From W0P28-013 sp963593685 (lineage in GTDB: Bacteria > Bacteroidota > Bacteroidia > Bacteroidales > Paludibacteraceae): DNA of 61,890 nucleotides. The notes below the pieces were generated by a model, which was not told the origin of the DNA, did no database searches, and saw only the letters and a list, made by a program, of their open reading frames with translations. The stretch covers positions 1 through 61,890 of the forward strand of contig CAVBBP010000004.1 in the NCBI GenBank assembly GCA_963593685.1. The letters are read 5' to 3'. Made by a program: the position numbers and the translations under genes. Numbering within the stretch: position 1 is the first letter of the stretch; every line of letters begins with the position of its first letter. Shown in pieces: positions 1-7,625 of this stretch.

Positions 1-95
1 CCCTGCTCCTGACCTCCGTGCCTATCTATATTCTCTACGAAATCAGCATTCTCCTTGTCCCCGGTTCTCATGGAATAACTTTCCCTCTTCGGTAG
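1..95 (+). CDS. tatC: TatC C-terminal end (partial)
   Basis: The third forward frame is open from the window edge to a TAG at 93-95. It encodes a hydrophobic tail with the motif PIYILYEISILL, which resembles the last transmembrane helix of TatC, the polytopic core of the twin-arginine translocase (families typically read P-x-Y-L-L-Y-E-I-S-I there). Only about 30 residues are visible, so the call rests on one motif. The few residues after the helix do not help. The gene points toward the MITE-like element at 194. Confidence 0.55.
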   Translation, partial: LLLTSVPIYILYEISILLVPGSHGITFPLR

Positions 96-193
96 TCAGT
101 CCTATCCTGTTCTATAACACCCCGTTCGTTCCCATTTACTATTTGGCACAAGATTTGCAAAGAGGCAAACAGTATGAAAAAGTTCTCTCTTCT

Positions 194-394
194 GGGGATT
201 TCTATAAATTCCTTTGTAGCGATTTTTGAATTTTGGGCTAGCAGATGTTTGGCTTGAGCGAAAGCGCAATGCGGTGGCATTGTAATTGAGTGAAAGTCAA
301 AGAGATGCAGCCCAAAAACAAAAAGCGCACAAAAGTATTCAAAAATCCATATTTGTTGTTTTTTTTACAAAACGGGGAATTTATAAAAGTCCCC
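194..394. repeat. MITE-like element, copy A
   Basis: About 200 bases bounded by near-perfect inverted ends: GGGGATTTCTATAAATTCC on the left, and GGAATTTATAAAAGTCCCC on the right. It is roughly 95% identical (about 8 substitutions and 2 indels by eye) to the element at 3958-4170, in the same orientation. It has no transposase, which fits a miniature inverted-repeat element moved in trans. An ATG at 174 (MKKFSLL) runs straight into its left end, so it may have interrupted a gene. No clear target duplication is visible. Confidence 0.7.
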
Positions 395-445
395 TTATAT
401 CAATCGCATTTTACCACAGGCGCACACGCGCAGATGAATGTAGTG

Positions 446-1552
446 CTATAAGCAGCCCGAATAAGGCAGACCCTTTATATAATCCTCCATCCACTGCCAA
501 TCGGGTTCGTATTCGCCAGTAGCGGTTTTGACAGCAGGGAGTTTGATTAACGAACTCGGCATTCGTACAGGTCGCCATTTGCGACCATAAGCCCAACGAA
601 AACGCTCTTGTTCTATTAGTGTATTCAAGAACATTGCAATATAAACATTCAATGCTACTTTTCGTTTCTTATTCAAATACAACGGATTTACGTCATGCGT
701 ACAAGTAAATTCATTGCGTTGATAGAACGCATAACCGACAGAACCATTGTTTGAAACAGTTATGCAATTTGTTTGAAACAGTTTTTCTTCCAAAGGTGCA
801 TTAGGCAAATCACCAGTTTTTGAAGACTTCTCTATAGTTTCCAAATCATGAAATGATGTTATTCCATTATTCGAATCAGTTGCACCTATGAATGGAATAT
901 CCCCTTTTGAGTTTTCTTCTGGCTTCTTATTGTAAAACCCCTTGCAGATTTCAAATATCTCATCATATCTAAACCACCGCCAACTTTCCGTATTCAGTTG
1001 CAGTTTTTTATTTGAAAGCGGAGTCTTGTCAAATTCTTTTTGCCAGACGGATTTTACTTTTTGTGGCAATTTGGAAACAAGTGTTTGTTTTACATAGTTT
1101 TCTATCCATTGCCAGTCAGGATTTCCGTTAAAATCTACGGGGAGTTTGATTTTTGTTGCATAAATCAGTTCCTTTTTGAATGCTCGCCCGTAATTGTATC
1201 TATATCTTTCCCTATTCAGCAACGATGCAATAAATATTCCTCTAATTTCATTCAAAAATTTTGAGCGAAGTATCACAATATGGTCGCCACATATGAAATC
1301 TGATGTTTGATAGTAAACAGTTGAAGTGGTATCGCCTATTGTTATCGCATTGCCTTTTTCATATTCAACAAAGCCTTCATTTATAACAAAACTTTTCAAT
1401 CCATTATTTGTATCTGTTCTTGTTACATAACGAATCGCATTGGGATTTTTAGAATCGCACGGCGTTAAGTCTTGAGCATTATATGCTAAACCTTTATATG
1501 GTTCATCGAACAAATTGCTAATACTAAACCATTTCCATTTTTTCGTATCCAT
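446..1552 (-). CDS. Specificity (S) subunit of BcgI-like restriction-modification system
   Basis: A 368-residue DNA-recognition subunit made of two repeated halves, each a target-recognition domain. Half one begins KWKWFSISNLF near residue 5 and closes with GNPDWQWIENY near 143-152. Half two begins SWRWFRYDEIF near 190 and closes with PDWQWMEDYI near the C-terminus. The ATG at 1552 is chosen because it lies two bases after the stop of the methylase-nuclease gene; an upstream in-frame ATG would overlap that gene. Size and order match BcgI subunit B (about 340 residues) following subunit A. It should set a split, bipartite recognition site; the sequence itself cannot be predicted from here. Confidence 0.82.
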   Translation of the reverse strand: MDTKKWKWFSISNLFDEPYKGLAYNAQDLTPCDSKNPNAIRYVTRTDTNNGLKSFVINEGFVEYEKGNAITIGDTTSTVYYQTSDFICGDHIVILRSKFLNEIRGIFIASLLNRERYRYNYGRAFKKELIYATKIKLPVDFNGNPDWQWIENYVKQTLVSKLPQKVKSVWQKEFDKTPLSNKKLQLNTESWRWFRYDEIFEICKGFYNKKPEENSKGDIPFIGATDSNNGITSFHDLETIEKSSKTGDLPNAPLEEKLFQTNCITVSNNGSVGYAFYQRNEFTCTHDVNPLYLNKKRKVALNVYIAMFLNTLIEQERFRWAYGRKWRPVRMPSSLIKLPAVKTATGEYEPDWQWMEDYIKGLPYSGCL

Positions 1553-1554
1553 AA

Positions 1555-3420
1555 TCAAATCTCCTCGTTTTGAACTAAAAACGCCGCATAATCGCGCATT
1601 TTGCGGATAAAGTCCTCGTCGCAAAGCGTGCTGTAGTCGGTTTCCATGTAAGCCTCAGCGCACCATTCGTCTTCCGCCGTTACCTCGTGGCGCACCGACA
1701 AACCGGGAATCTCATCAAGGTTGCGGTAAGCCGAAAGCCAACGGTCTTTTATCGCCGCATAGCGGCCGCGAGCGTCGATTCTCCCGAAATTCTTGCGTTT
1801 TTCGAAACCGTCGTCCTTAAAATACCCGAACCATGTTTTGCGTCCCTTATTGGGTTTGTTGGCCTCAAACACCATGATACAGGCTACAGCCCCGACCGGA
1901 TAAAACAAGTCGTCGGGCATGCTCAAAACGGCTTTCAAATGATGTTTGGCGAGCAAACGTCTTTTCACCGCGATAAGCTCTTTTTCGTTTTTAATGCCAC
2001 AACTCATTTGCACGATTGCCACCACACGTCCTTCGGCTTGCGGATTGATGGTGTTGAGTGCATGCTCGACGAACTCCATCTGCCGTGCGCAACTCACCGT
2101 TTTGCCGTATGGCGGGTTAAGGAAAGCGACAGTTGGCTGGTGGTTGTCACGAATGGTTACCTCGTTGTTGAAGCAATCGCCGTTGTAAAGATTCGACTTG
2201 CCGTCACCACGGAAACGCATGTTTGAACAAGCGTAAGTGTACATGTCAAGGCGAAGTTCGCAACCGCATATCTGCTTGCGTTTGATGTGCTTGCGTTTCT
2301 CCTCGTCGCCTTCGGCCAATTTGAACAACCTTTGAATGGCGGCGACAATAAAACCACCCGTTCCACAGCAAGGGTCATACACAATGTCGTCTTTGCGCAG
2401 TTCCGCTAAATCGCAAAAAAGTTCCGTAATGTGCTGTGGAGTAAGCACAAGCCCAAGGCTCTGCTCGCTTCCGGCGTATCGAATAAATTCCGTGTAGAAC
2501 AAACCGATGACATCGTAACCTACCGAGTCATGTTTTACCAATGGATAAACATTTTTCTTCAAATAAATGATTAGTTCTTTGACAATGGCAAGCGTGGAAT
2601 CCTTCTTTTTGCCTTTGTCGTAAGATAGTTCCTGCTGGCTAAACAACGGCTCTTTCAGAATGCTTTCAAACTCCTTGTGCAAAAGCGAAGCGTTGCGCAC
2701 AATGTCGCGATTGTCATCTTTTCCCTCGGCCAAAAACGAAGCGTCAATGGCACTAATAATGGAAGTTCCAAGTTCTCTAACAGTCGATATGTTTTCGTAT
2801 CTACCTGCAAAATCGTCGTCGGTCAAAGCCAACAGAATGGCACTGATGATGGTGCATCGCGACAGTTCCTTTATGGAGTACTGATACAATTCCTCGTTCA
2901 ATTCTCGGGCTTTGTTGGCTATATCGCGGAAAATGAAATCGGAAAGGAAAAAATGGTCTTCAAATAGTTTCAGATAACTTGCAATATCGTTCAATTTGGA
3001 TATTGGGAGTTCCGTATAGTCGCGCGCATTCTTTTCGAAATAGAAATGGCTGACCAACAACTCCGTTTCGTTTTCGCCGCTTACGGCAACCGCTATAATA
3101 TTAAATTCGGCAGACAAGGCGCGGGCATAATGCAAAACACCATCGACGGCATAGTCCTTGGCATTTTCAAGGTTTTCGCTGCGGTGTCTGTTGGTTTTCG
3201 CCTTGCATTCAACAACAATAAGATAATTGCTGTTTGTCGGGAAAGAGATGATAAATTCGGGATAACCGTTGCCCTTGCCACCGCCCTTGCTTTCTCCTTT
3301 CAAAAGTTCGGCAATGCGTTTGTTGTTCGATTTTTGCTCTTCCCATTTGATGGATTTGAATAGGGCGTCATTTTTGAAATGGTTCCTAACAATCTCTTCG
3401 GTCAGTCGTTCGTTTGCCAT
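1555..3420 (-). CDS. BcgI-like fused nuclease and N6-adenine methyltransferase (A subunit)
   Basis: A 621-residue protein joining a nuclease and a methylase. The N-terminal PD-(D/E)xK domain shows YPEFII at 53-58 and VVECKAK at 69-75. The methylase domain (about 300-560) has the SAM-binding motif DPCCGTGG at 349-356 and the catalytic NPPY at 435-438, the gamma-class order. Length and domain order match BcgI subunit A (about 637 residues), a type IIB enzyme that works with a separate specificity subunit and cuts both sides of its site. The neighbour at 446-1552 is that subunit, two bases away. No separate HsdR gene is present, which argues against ordinary type I. Likely transcribed from the promoter at 3770-3801. 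Confidence 0.85.
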   Translation of the reverse strand: MANERLTEEIVRNHFKNDALFKSIKWEEQKSNNKRIAELLKGESKGGGKGNGYPEFIISFPTNSNYLIVVECKAKTNRHRSENLENAKDYAVDGVLHYARALSAEFNIIAVAVSGENETELLVSHFYFEKNARDYTELPISKLNDIASYLKLFEDHFFLSDFIFRDIANKARELNEELYQYSIKELSRCTIISAILLALTDDDFAGRYENISTVRELGTSIISAIDASFLAEGKDDNRDIVRNASLLHKEFESILKEPLFSQQELSYDKGKKKDSTLAIVKELIIYLKKNVYPLVKHDSVGYDVIGLFYTEFIRYAGSEQSLGLVLTPQHITELFCDLAELRKDDIVYDPCCGTGGFIVAAIQRLFKLAEGDEEKRKHIKRKQICGCELRLDMYTYACSNMRFRGDGKSNLYNGDCFNNEVTIRDNHQPTVAFLNPPYGKTVSCARQMEFVEHALNTINPQAEGRVVAIVQMSCGIKNEKELIAVKRRLLAKHHLKAVLSMPDDLFYPVGAVACIMVFEANKPNKGRKTWFGYFKDDGFEKRKNFGRIDARGRYAAIKDRWLSAYRNLDEIPGLSVRHEVTAEDEWCAEAYMETDYSTLCDEDFIRKMRDYAAFLVQNEEI

Positions 3421-3488
3421 GATTGATAATCTGTTCGCATCAAACTATCAATCTCATTATCGGGCAAAAGAAAAGCGTGAACTTGTCT

Positions 3489-3659
3489 TTCACGTTCTGG
3501 CAAAGCCTCGGAGCGAAACCATCTGCACTAAAAGAGCCGCCCACACTTAAAAAAGTGCGAGCATCAGTACTTATTAGTGCAAACAGTTGGGCAAGACCCA
3601 GCCAAAACGGTTTATTCCGACTTCAAAATCAAGTTTCCGAGGCTTATTTTGAACGTGAA
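3489..3659. repeat. 171-base nested inverted-repeat element in the leader of the BcgI-like operon
   Basis: The outer arms TTCACGTTC (3489-3497) and GAACGTGAA (3651-3659) pair, as do AAGCCTCGG (3503-3511) and CCGAGGCTT (3637-3645). Inside are TGCACTAA (3524-3531) with TTAGTGCA (3574-3581), and a small hairpin of CACACTT with AAGTG near 3542-3557. The arms are offset symmetrically, as in the ends of a second, different MITE. Equally it could fold as one long structured leader RNA, since it lies between the promoter and the methylase start. No coding frame is evident. Confidence 0.5.
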
Positions 3660-3769
3660 TAATAGCTAATGCTTTGTTTGTAAATATGTTACGCGCCGCA
3701 CGCTTGCAGCATTATATCTGAATCGGCACAAAAAAATCTTTGCTCATCGTTTTTTGCTCGAGTTCACCG

Positions 3770-3801
3770 CAAAGATAGCGTTTTCTTTCGATAAAAACAA
3801 A
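3770..3801 (-). promoter_or_regulatory. Bacteroidetes-type promoter for the BcgI-like operon
   Basis: On the minus strand TTTG (3798-3801) is followed after exactly 20 bases by TATCTTTG (3770-3777), matching the Bacteroidetes -33/-7 consensus. It faces the methylase-nuclease gene at 3420, leaving a leader of about 340 bases that contains the nested inverted repeat at 3489-3659. The rest of the 3421-3957 gap shows no gene. Confidence 0.65.
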
Positions 3802-3957
3802 CACGAGCAAACGGCTGCAAAAATCTAACCTACAAATCCATTCTTTTTGCTGCGTTTGGCAATTTGTTCCCTACAAATACAGTGCGTGGGCAGTCTTGCC
3901 TAACACTGCGGTCGTAGGAAACCGATTACACAGACAAAACGCCCACGCTGTGGGTGT

Positions 3958-4170
3958 TTACAGGGGATTTCTATAAATTCCTTTGTTGTGATTTTTGAAT
4001 TTTGGGATAACAGATGTTTGGCTTGAGCGAAAGAGCAATGCGGTGGCATTGTAATTGAGTGAAAGTCAAAAGAGATGCAGCCCAAAAACAAAAAGCGCAC
4101 AAAAGTATTCAGAAATCCATATTTGTTGTTTTTTTTTACAAAACGGGGAATTTATAGAAGTTCCCTGTAA
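3958..4170. repeat. MITE-like element, copy B
   Basis: The better preserved copy. Its left end TTACAGGGGATTTCTATAA is mirrored at the right by TTATAGAAGTTCCCTGTAA, giving inverted ends of about 24 bases with few mismatches. The interior is about 95% identical to the element at 194-394 and lies in the same orientation. Together the two copies bracket the BcgI-like genes as direct repeats. Confidence 0.75.
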
Positions 4171-4315
4171 TCTGTTCTCGGTGTAATTTTTTTGAAATTT
4201 CCTACATTTCAGTGTTACCGAACAAATAGCAAACGCTATGATGATATGTTATTTTATCGCCTCTCTTTGATGAATGTTTTTGTCGTTTTTATCGTATTTT
4301 TTCATCTCTCCTTTT

Positions 4316-4381
4316 TCATTCTTTCTTCTTCCCGAAACGTGGTTTGCGGGCAAAACGGTGCGCAAATATACGGCATTTTGC
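4316..4381 (-). pseudogene. Duplicated 3' end of the RND exporter gene
   Basis: Reading the minus strand, this stretch encodes AKCRIFAHRFARKPRFGKKK followed by a final E and TGA. The intact exporter at 7626 ends AKSRLFAHRFARKPRFENKK, then E and TGA: 17 of 21 residues agree and the reading frame and stop are preserved. At base level 25 of 26 bases agree between 4341-4366 and 7651-7676. The copy lies on the far side of the DpnII genes, so it is probably the old gene end, separated when the restriction genes inserted, or a tail carried in with them. It has no start and should not be functional. Confidence 0.75.
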
Positions 4382-4422
4382 CCACACGGCAAAAGCGCGC
4401 GGAAAGGCGGCAAGGCGGCGAA

Positions 4423-5592
4423 TTAACAAACGATGAAATCGCTTAATGGACTGATTTTGGCGGTATAAGTATTCAGTTTCTGACAGACATCCACCATTTT
4501 ATCAAATGCAATGGGGGCGGAATTGTCAAACTGAATTACAATATAATAGGGAGCGTGTTCTGGCGAAAAACCATATTTTTCCAAAGTTTCTTTCGCCCAA
4601 ATTTGAAATGTGCCTTCTTTCTTCAGTCTGAAAATTTGGCAATTCGCACCATTTGTATGTAACAGAACATACTTCATGCGTTCAAAACCATATGTTATTT
4701 GCAACGAACCTTTTGAATTGCCGGCACGCAAATAACAAATGCCCTTTTCTATCATCAACCTACGTTTTTCCTCACTTGCGTGGTTCACAAGCACCATGGC
4801 CTCGTTGGCAAGTTCAGACATTTTTCGGCGCAACTTTGCAGCAATAACTGGATTTTCCAGTTCCGTGCGACGACGGAGGCTTAAATCAACAAATTCCTTT
4901 TCTTGCTCTATCCCGATAAAATTTCTGCCAAGCAAATTGGCCGCAATTCCCGTTGTGGAACTACCTGCAAACGGATCTAAAACAGTATCGCCTTTGTCCG
5001 TAGATGCCAATATAATGCGATAAAGCAGTTTGAGCGTTTTTTGTGTCGGATGCTTGCCGCAAGTTTTCTCCCACAGGCCTACAGCAGGTATTCTCCACAC
5101 ATCGGTCATTTGCTTTTCGCCATTGATGCGCTTCATCGCTTCATAGTTGAACTTATGAGGCTTCTTTTCCGATTTTCGCGCCCAAATAATCAATTCCGTC
5201 GAAAATGTAAAATAGCGGCAACTGATGTTCGGGGCAGGGTCTGACTTTTGCCAAGTGATGTAATTCAAAATCTTGTACCCCAACTCTTTCAAGCAACGCT
5301 GAACAATAAAGATATTGTGGTAAGTGCCAGAAACCCAAATCGTGCCATTATCTTTCAATTTTGGTCGGCAGAGTTCAAGCCAGCGGCGATTAAATTCGTA
5401 CATGTATTCGGGCGTGCCGCCTTTATCCCAATCGCCCTTATCAACACAAACCATTCTGCCGTTTTTGCAACTTATGCCGCCATTGCTCAAAAAATAAGGT
5501 GGATCGGCAAATATGGCATCAATGGAATCGTCGGGCAACATTGCGATATGTTGCATACAATCGCCCAGCAGGATGGTGAAATCGGGAAACAC
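4423..5592 (-). CDS. dpnA: DpnA-type adenine methyltransferase with extra C-terminal domain
   Basis: A 389-residue beta-class methyltransferase: catalytic DPPYF at 30-34 comes first, and the SAM-binding LDPFAGSSTTG at 205-215 last, with the recognition region between. KHPTQKTLKLL at 180-190 is typical of the class. Together with the genes at 5896-7622 it makes a GATC (DpnII-type) system in which DpnA is the second methylase, known in Streptococcus to modify single-stranded as well as duplex DNA. Streptococcal DpnA is about 268 residues. Here about 115 more residues follow (roughly 265-389), which I do not recognise. It is the last gene of the operon, 13 bases after the small gene 5606-5872. 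Confidence 0.8.
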   Translation of the reverse strand: MFPDFTILLGDCMQHIAMLPDDSIDAIFADPPYFLSNGGISCKNGRMVCVDKGDWDKGGTPEYMYEFNRRWLELCRPKLKDNGTIWVSGTYHNIFIVQRCLKELGYKILNYITWQKSDPAPNISCRYFTFSTELIIWARKSEKKPHKFNYEAMKRINGEKQMTDVWRIPAVGLWEKTCGKHPTQKTLKLLYRIILASTDKGDTVLDPFAGSSTTGIAANLLGRNFIGIEQEKEFVDLSLRRRTELENPVIAAKLRRKMSELANEAMVLVNHASEEKRRLMIEKGICYLRAGNSKGSLQITYGFERMKYVLLHTNGANCQIFRLKKEGTFQIWAKETLEKYGFSPEHAPYYIVIQFDNSAPIAFDKMVDVCQKLNTYTAKISPLSDFIVC

Positions 5593-5605
5593 TTAATTAT
5601 TATAC

Positions 5606-5872
5606 TTAATTATTATAATAGTGATTTATTCCATCAAGATAACCTTGAGCGAATGCCGCATGTGGACTTTTGTGATGTTGTGCAGCAGCCTGGCTTTCTG
5701 GGAGAGAGTCTATTATTTGAGCAATATTAAAATACTCTTCCATCTTATTACCTAGTTCAAATCCTTTTTCGTAAGCACAAGCCGCACATTTGTGCCGTCC
5801 TCTACCACCTTGATCTGTTGGAATATTAGCCATAACACTTTGAATGTCATCATGATTTTTTGAGCAAGCCAT
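5606..5872 (-). CDS. Small cysteine-containing protein within the DpnII operon, function unknown
   Basis: An 88-residue protein. The ATG at 5872 is preferred because it lies 23 bases after the nuclease stop; the longer frame would overlap the nuclease gene extensively. It holds RGRHKCAACAYEKGFELG (24-41), with a CxxC pair near a histidine, and a second conserved-looking piece, HAAFAQGYLDG (71-81). There is no signal peptide or membrane segment. Its place between the nuclease and the second methylase, with short gaps on both sides, suggests a role with the restriction system, for example as a controller or an accessory to the enzymes. That is inference from position only. Streptococcal DpnII operons have no gene here. 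Confidence 0.65.
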   Translation of the reverse strand: MACSKNHDDIQSVMANIPTDQGGRGRHKCAACAYEKGFELGNKMEEYFNIAQIIDSLPESQAAAQHHKSPHAAFAQGYLDGINHYYNN

Positions 5873-5895
5873 AATCAATCTTTTTATCTTATAAT

Positions 5896-6735
5896 TCAAC
5901 AAATATATAAATTTGAAATAAAGTCTTGAATGGTTGTCAGATTGTAAATGCTTGGGATAACGGCAAAAGCCTCTTGGAGTTTGTTCTTCGCCGATTTCCA
6001 ACCTATTCCATCGGTTATCCACACAAATTCAAAACCTTGTACGGAGTTGATTTTAGGCGCAATTTCCGAATAGGAGCGTGCAACTTCGTTTAATTTTGAA
6101 CCACCGCCACTATAGAAATTCACCTCAATCAAGTAAGTTTTTGACGGCGACTCAACCACAAAATCAAACCGTTTTTCATCGTCGCCAAGCACTTGCATAA
6201 TCTTTGGCCATTCGCTTGAACACACTTCTTGCCTAAAGGATATGCCGTGTTGAGTCAGAATGCCAGCGACCATATTTTCCATAACATGTCCACTGCGATT
6301 CTTCCGAGCGTTCGTATCTAAACCTGTTTCTATGCCAAAAACATAATCGACCAAATCATGGATCTTTCTATCCCTAAACAAGCCGCCTAAACCCGTGCTT
6401 TCAATAAATTCAACCACAGCCTCTACCGAATGGAACATGCTATTCAGTTTCACACATTGTTTTCGTACATTCAAAATCATTTTATTGCCGTCGTCCCTCA
6501 CGGCGATTAAAATTGGCATTGCCAAAAAAGCGGATTTATCCCTGTTCCAAATAGTTTGCACGGATTTTTTCAGGTCAGTCGTCCCTATTAAACTATTCAA
6601 GACACAAAGACTGAGTTTTATCTCATCGACATTGTGTCCTATTTTTGCAAAATCACAAAAGAAATCCAAAGTTTGGTTCGTTTCCTGCAACTGCGAAATA
6701 AAAGTGTCAAATTCCTCTTTTGTATGTGCCGCCAT
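5896..6735 (-). CDS. dpnB: DpnII-family restriction endonuclease (GATC)
   Basis: A 279-residue type II nuclease. The N-terminal half is helical. The RSGHVMEN segment (147-154) and the core with FDFVVES (190-196) and LIEVNFYSGGGSKLNE (202-217) match the DpnII family, in which D191 and E204 would be the catalytic acids of a PD-(D/E)xK-like fold with asparagine in place of the usual lysine. It would cleave unmethylated GATC. The gene starts 5 bases after the DpnM-type methylase and is followed by the unknown small gene. The usual streptococcal order is M, A, R; here it is M, R, small gene, A. Confidence 0.88.
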   Translation of the reverse strand: MAAHTKEEFDTFISQLQETNQTLDFFCDFAKIGHNVDEIKLSLCVLNSLIGTTDLKKSVQTIWNRDKSAFLAMPILIAVRDDGNKMILNVRKQCVKLNSMFHSVEAVVEFIESTGLGGLFRDRKIHDLVDYVFGIETGLDTNARKNRSGHVMENMVAGILTQHGISFRQEVCSSEWPKIMQVLGDDEKRFDFVVESPSKTYLIEVNFYSGGGSKLNEVARSYSEIAPKINSVQGFEFVWITDGIGWKSAKNKLQEAFAVIPSIYNLTTIQDFISNLYIC

Positions 6736-6740
6736 AGTTT

Positions 6741-7622
6741 TTAATTATTTACCAGTATTTCGGTTAATTGTCCTCGTTTTGAGGCATCCGCGTTTACCAT
6801 GCGTGAGGCGTAAACCCGATTGATGTGGTATTCGACGAATAAATCGTCGAAAAATCTGTCATGCTCATTTTTTGCCGAGCAATCGGAATTGCTCAGCATA
6901 AAATGAAAACCTGCATTATGCACCTTGTCGCAAAACCTTTTCAACCGAATTTGCGCAGCGTCATTAAAGGCCTCTTTGGCGTAACCGTTAAAATTCGAAG
7001 TCGTACTCAATGGACGATAAGGCGGATCAAAATAAAATAACGATACGCCTTTGGCTTTGGCGAATGTCTGTTCAAAATCGCCTGTCATAATTTCCACATT
7101 TTGCAGCAATTCGCTATCCGCATAAATGGTTTCCGCATCACAAAATGTAGGTGCGGCGTATTTTCCGAAAGGAACATTGAAGCGACCGGATTTATTTACT
7201 CTATAAAGGCCATTGAAACATGTGCGGTTCAAAAAAAAGAACAAAGTTGTGTTCCTTATGTCATCAAGTGTTTTTGCATTGAACTCTTCACGCATTTTCA
7301 AAAAGAAATCCTTGCGCGACTCTTCCGCCTTTAATCCATAATACTCTTTCTGAATTTGCCTTAAGGATACAATAAGATCGTCAGGTTTTGACCGCACAAC
7401 TTTATAGCATGTCGTCAAATCTGGATTGATGTCGTTGATAACCGCCGATGTGATGTTGGAATATGTTTGCAGCATGTGGAAAAGCATAGCTCCTCCGCCA
7501 ACAAACGGTTCTATGTAAGTAACATTTTCAAATTTATCAAAGTCAGTTGGAAGCAAGGCTTCTAGTTGCTGAATAAGTTGGCCTTTGCCGCCTACCCATT
7601 TGACGAATGGTTTTGCTTTCAT
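6741..7622 (-). CDS. dpnM: Dam/DpnM-type adenine methyltransferase
   Basis: A 293-residue alpha-class N6-adenine methyltransferase. It has KPFVKWVGGKGQL (4-16), the SAM motif YIEPFVGGGAML (36-47), the recognition loop NRTCFNGLYRVN (132-143) and catalytic DPPY (199-202), the standard Dam layout, and should methylate GATC. Its AAGGAG ribosome-binding site lies within the end of the exporter gene, whose stop is only 3 bases upstream. It is the first gene of the restriction operon and so shares the exporter's transcription unless it has its own promoter. I see no clear Bacteroidetes promoter in front of it. Confidence 0.9.
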   Translation of the reverse strand: MKAKPFVKWVGGKGQLIQQLEALLPTDFDKFENVTYIEPFVGGGAMLFHMLQTYSNITSAVINDINPDLTTCYKVVRSKPDDLIVSLRQIQKEYYGLKAEESRKDFFLKMREEFNAKTLDDIRNTTLFFFLNRTCFNGLYRVNKSGRFNVPFGKYAAPTFCDAETIYADSELLQNVEIMTGDFEQTFAKAKGVSLFYFDPPYRPLSTTSNFNGYAKEAFNDAAQIRLKRFCDKVHNAGFHFMLSNSDCSAKNEHDRFFDDLFVEYHINRVYASRMVNADASKRGQLTEILVNN

Positions 7623-7625
7623 TTT

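Noticed and set aside
286..522. Small plus-strand frame starting inside MITE copy A
   Set aside because: It begins in the mobile element and runs antisense into the specificity gene; no protein features.
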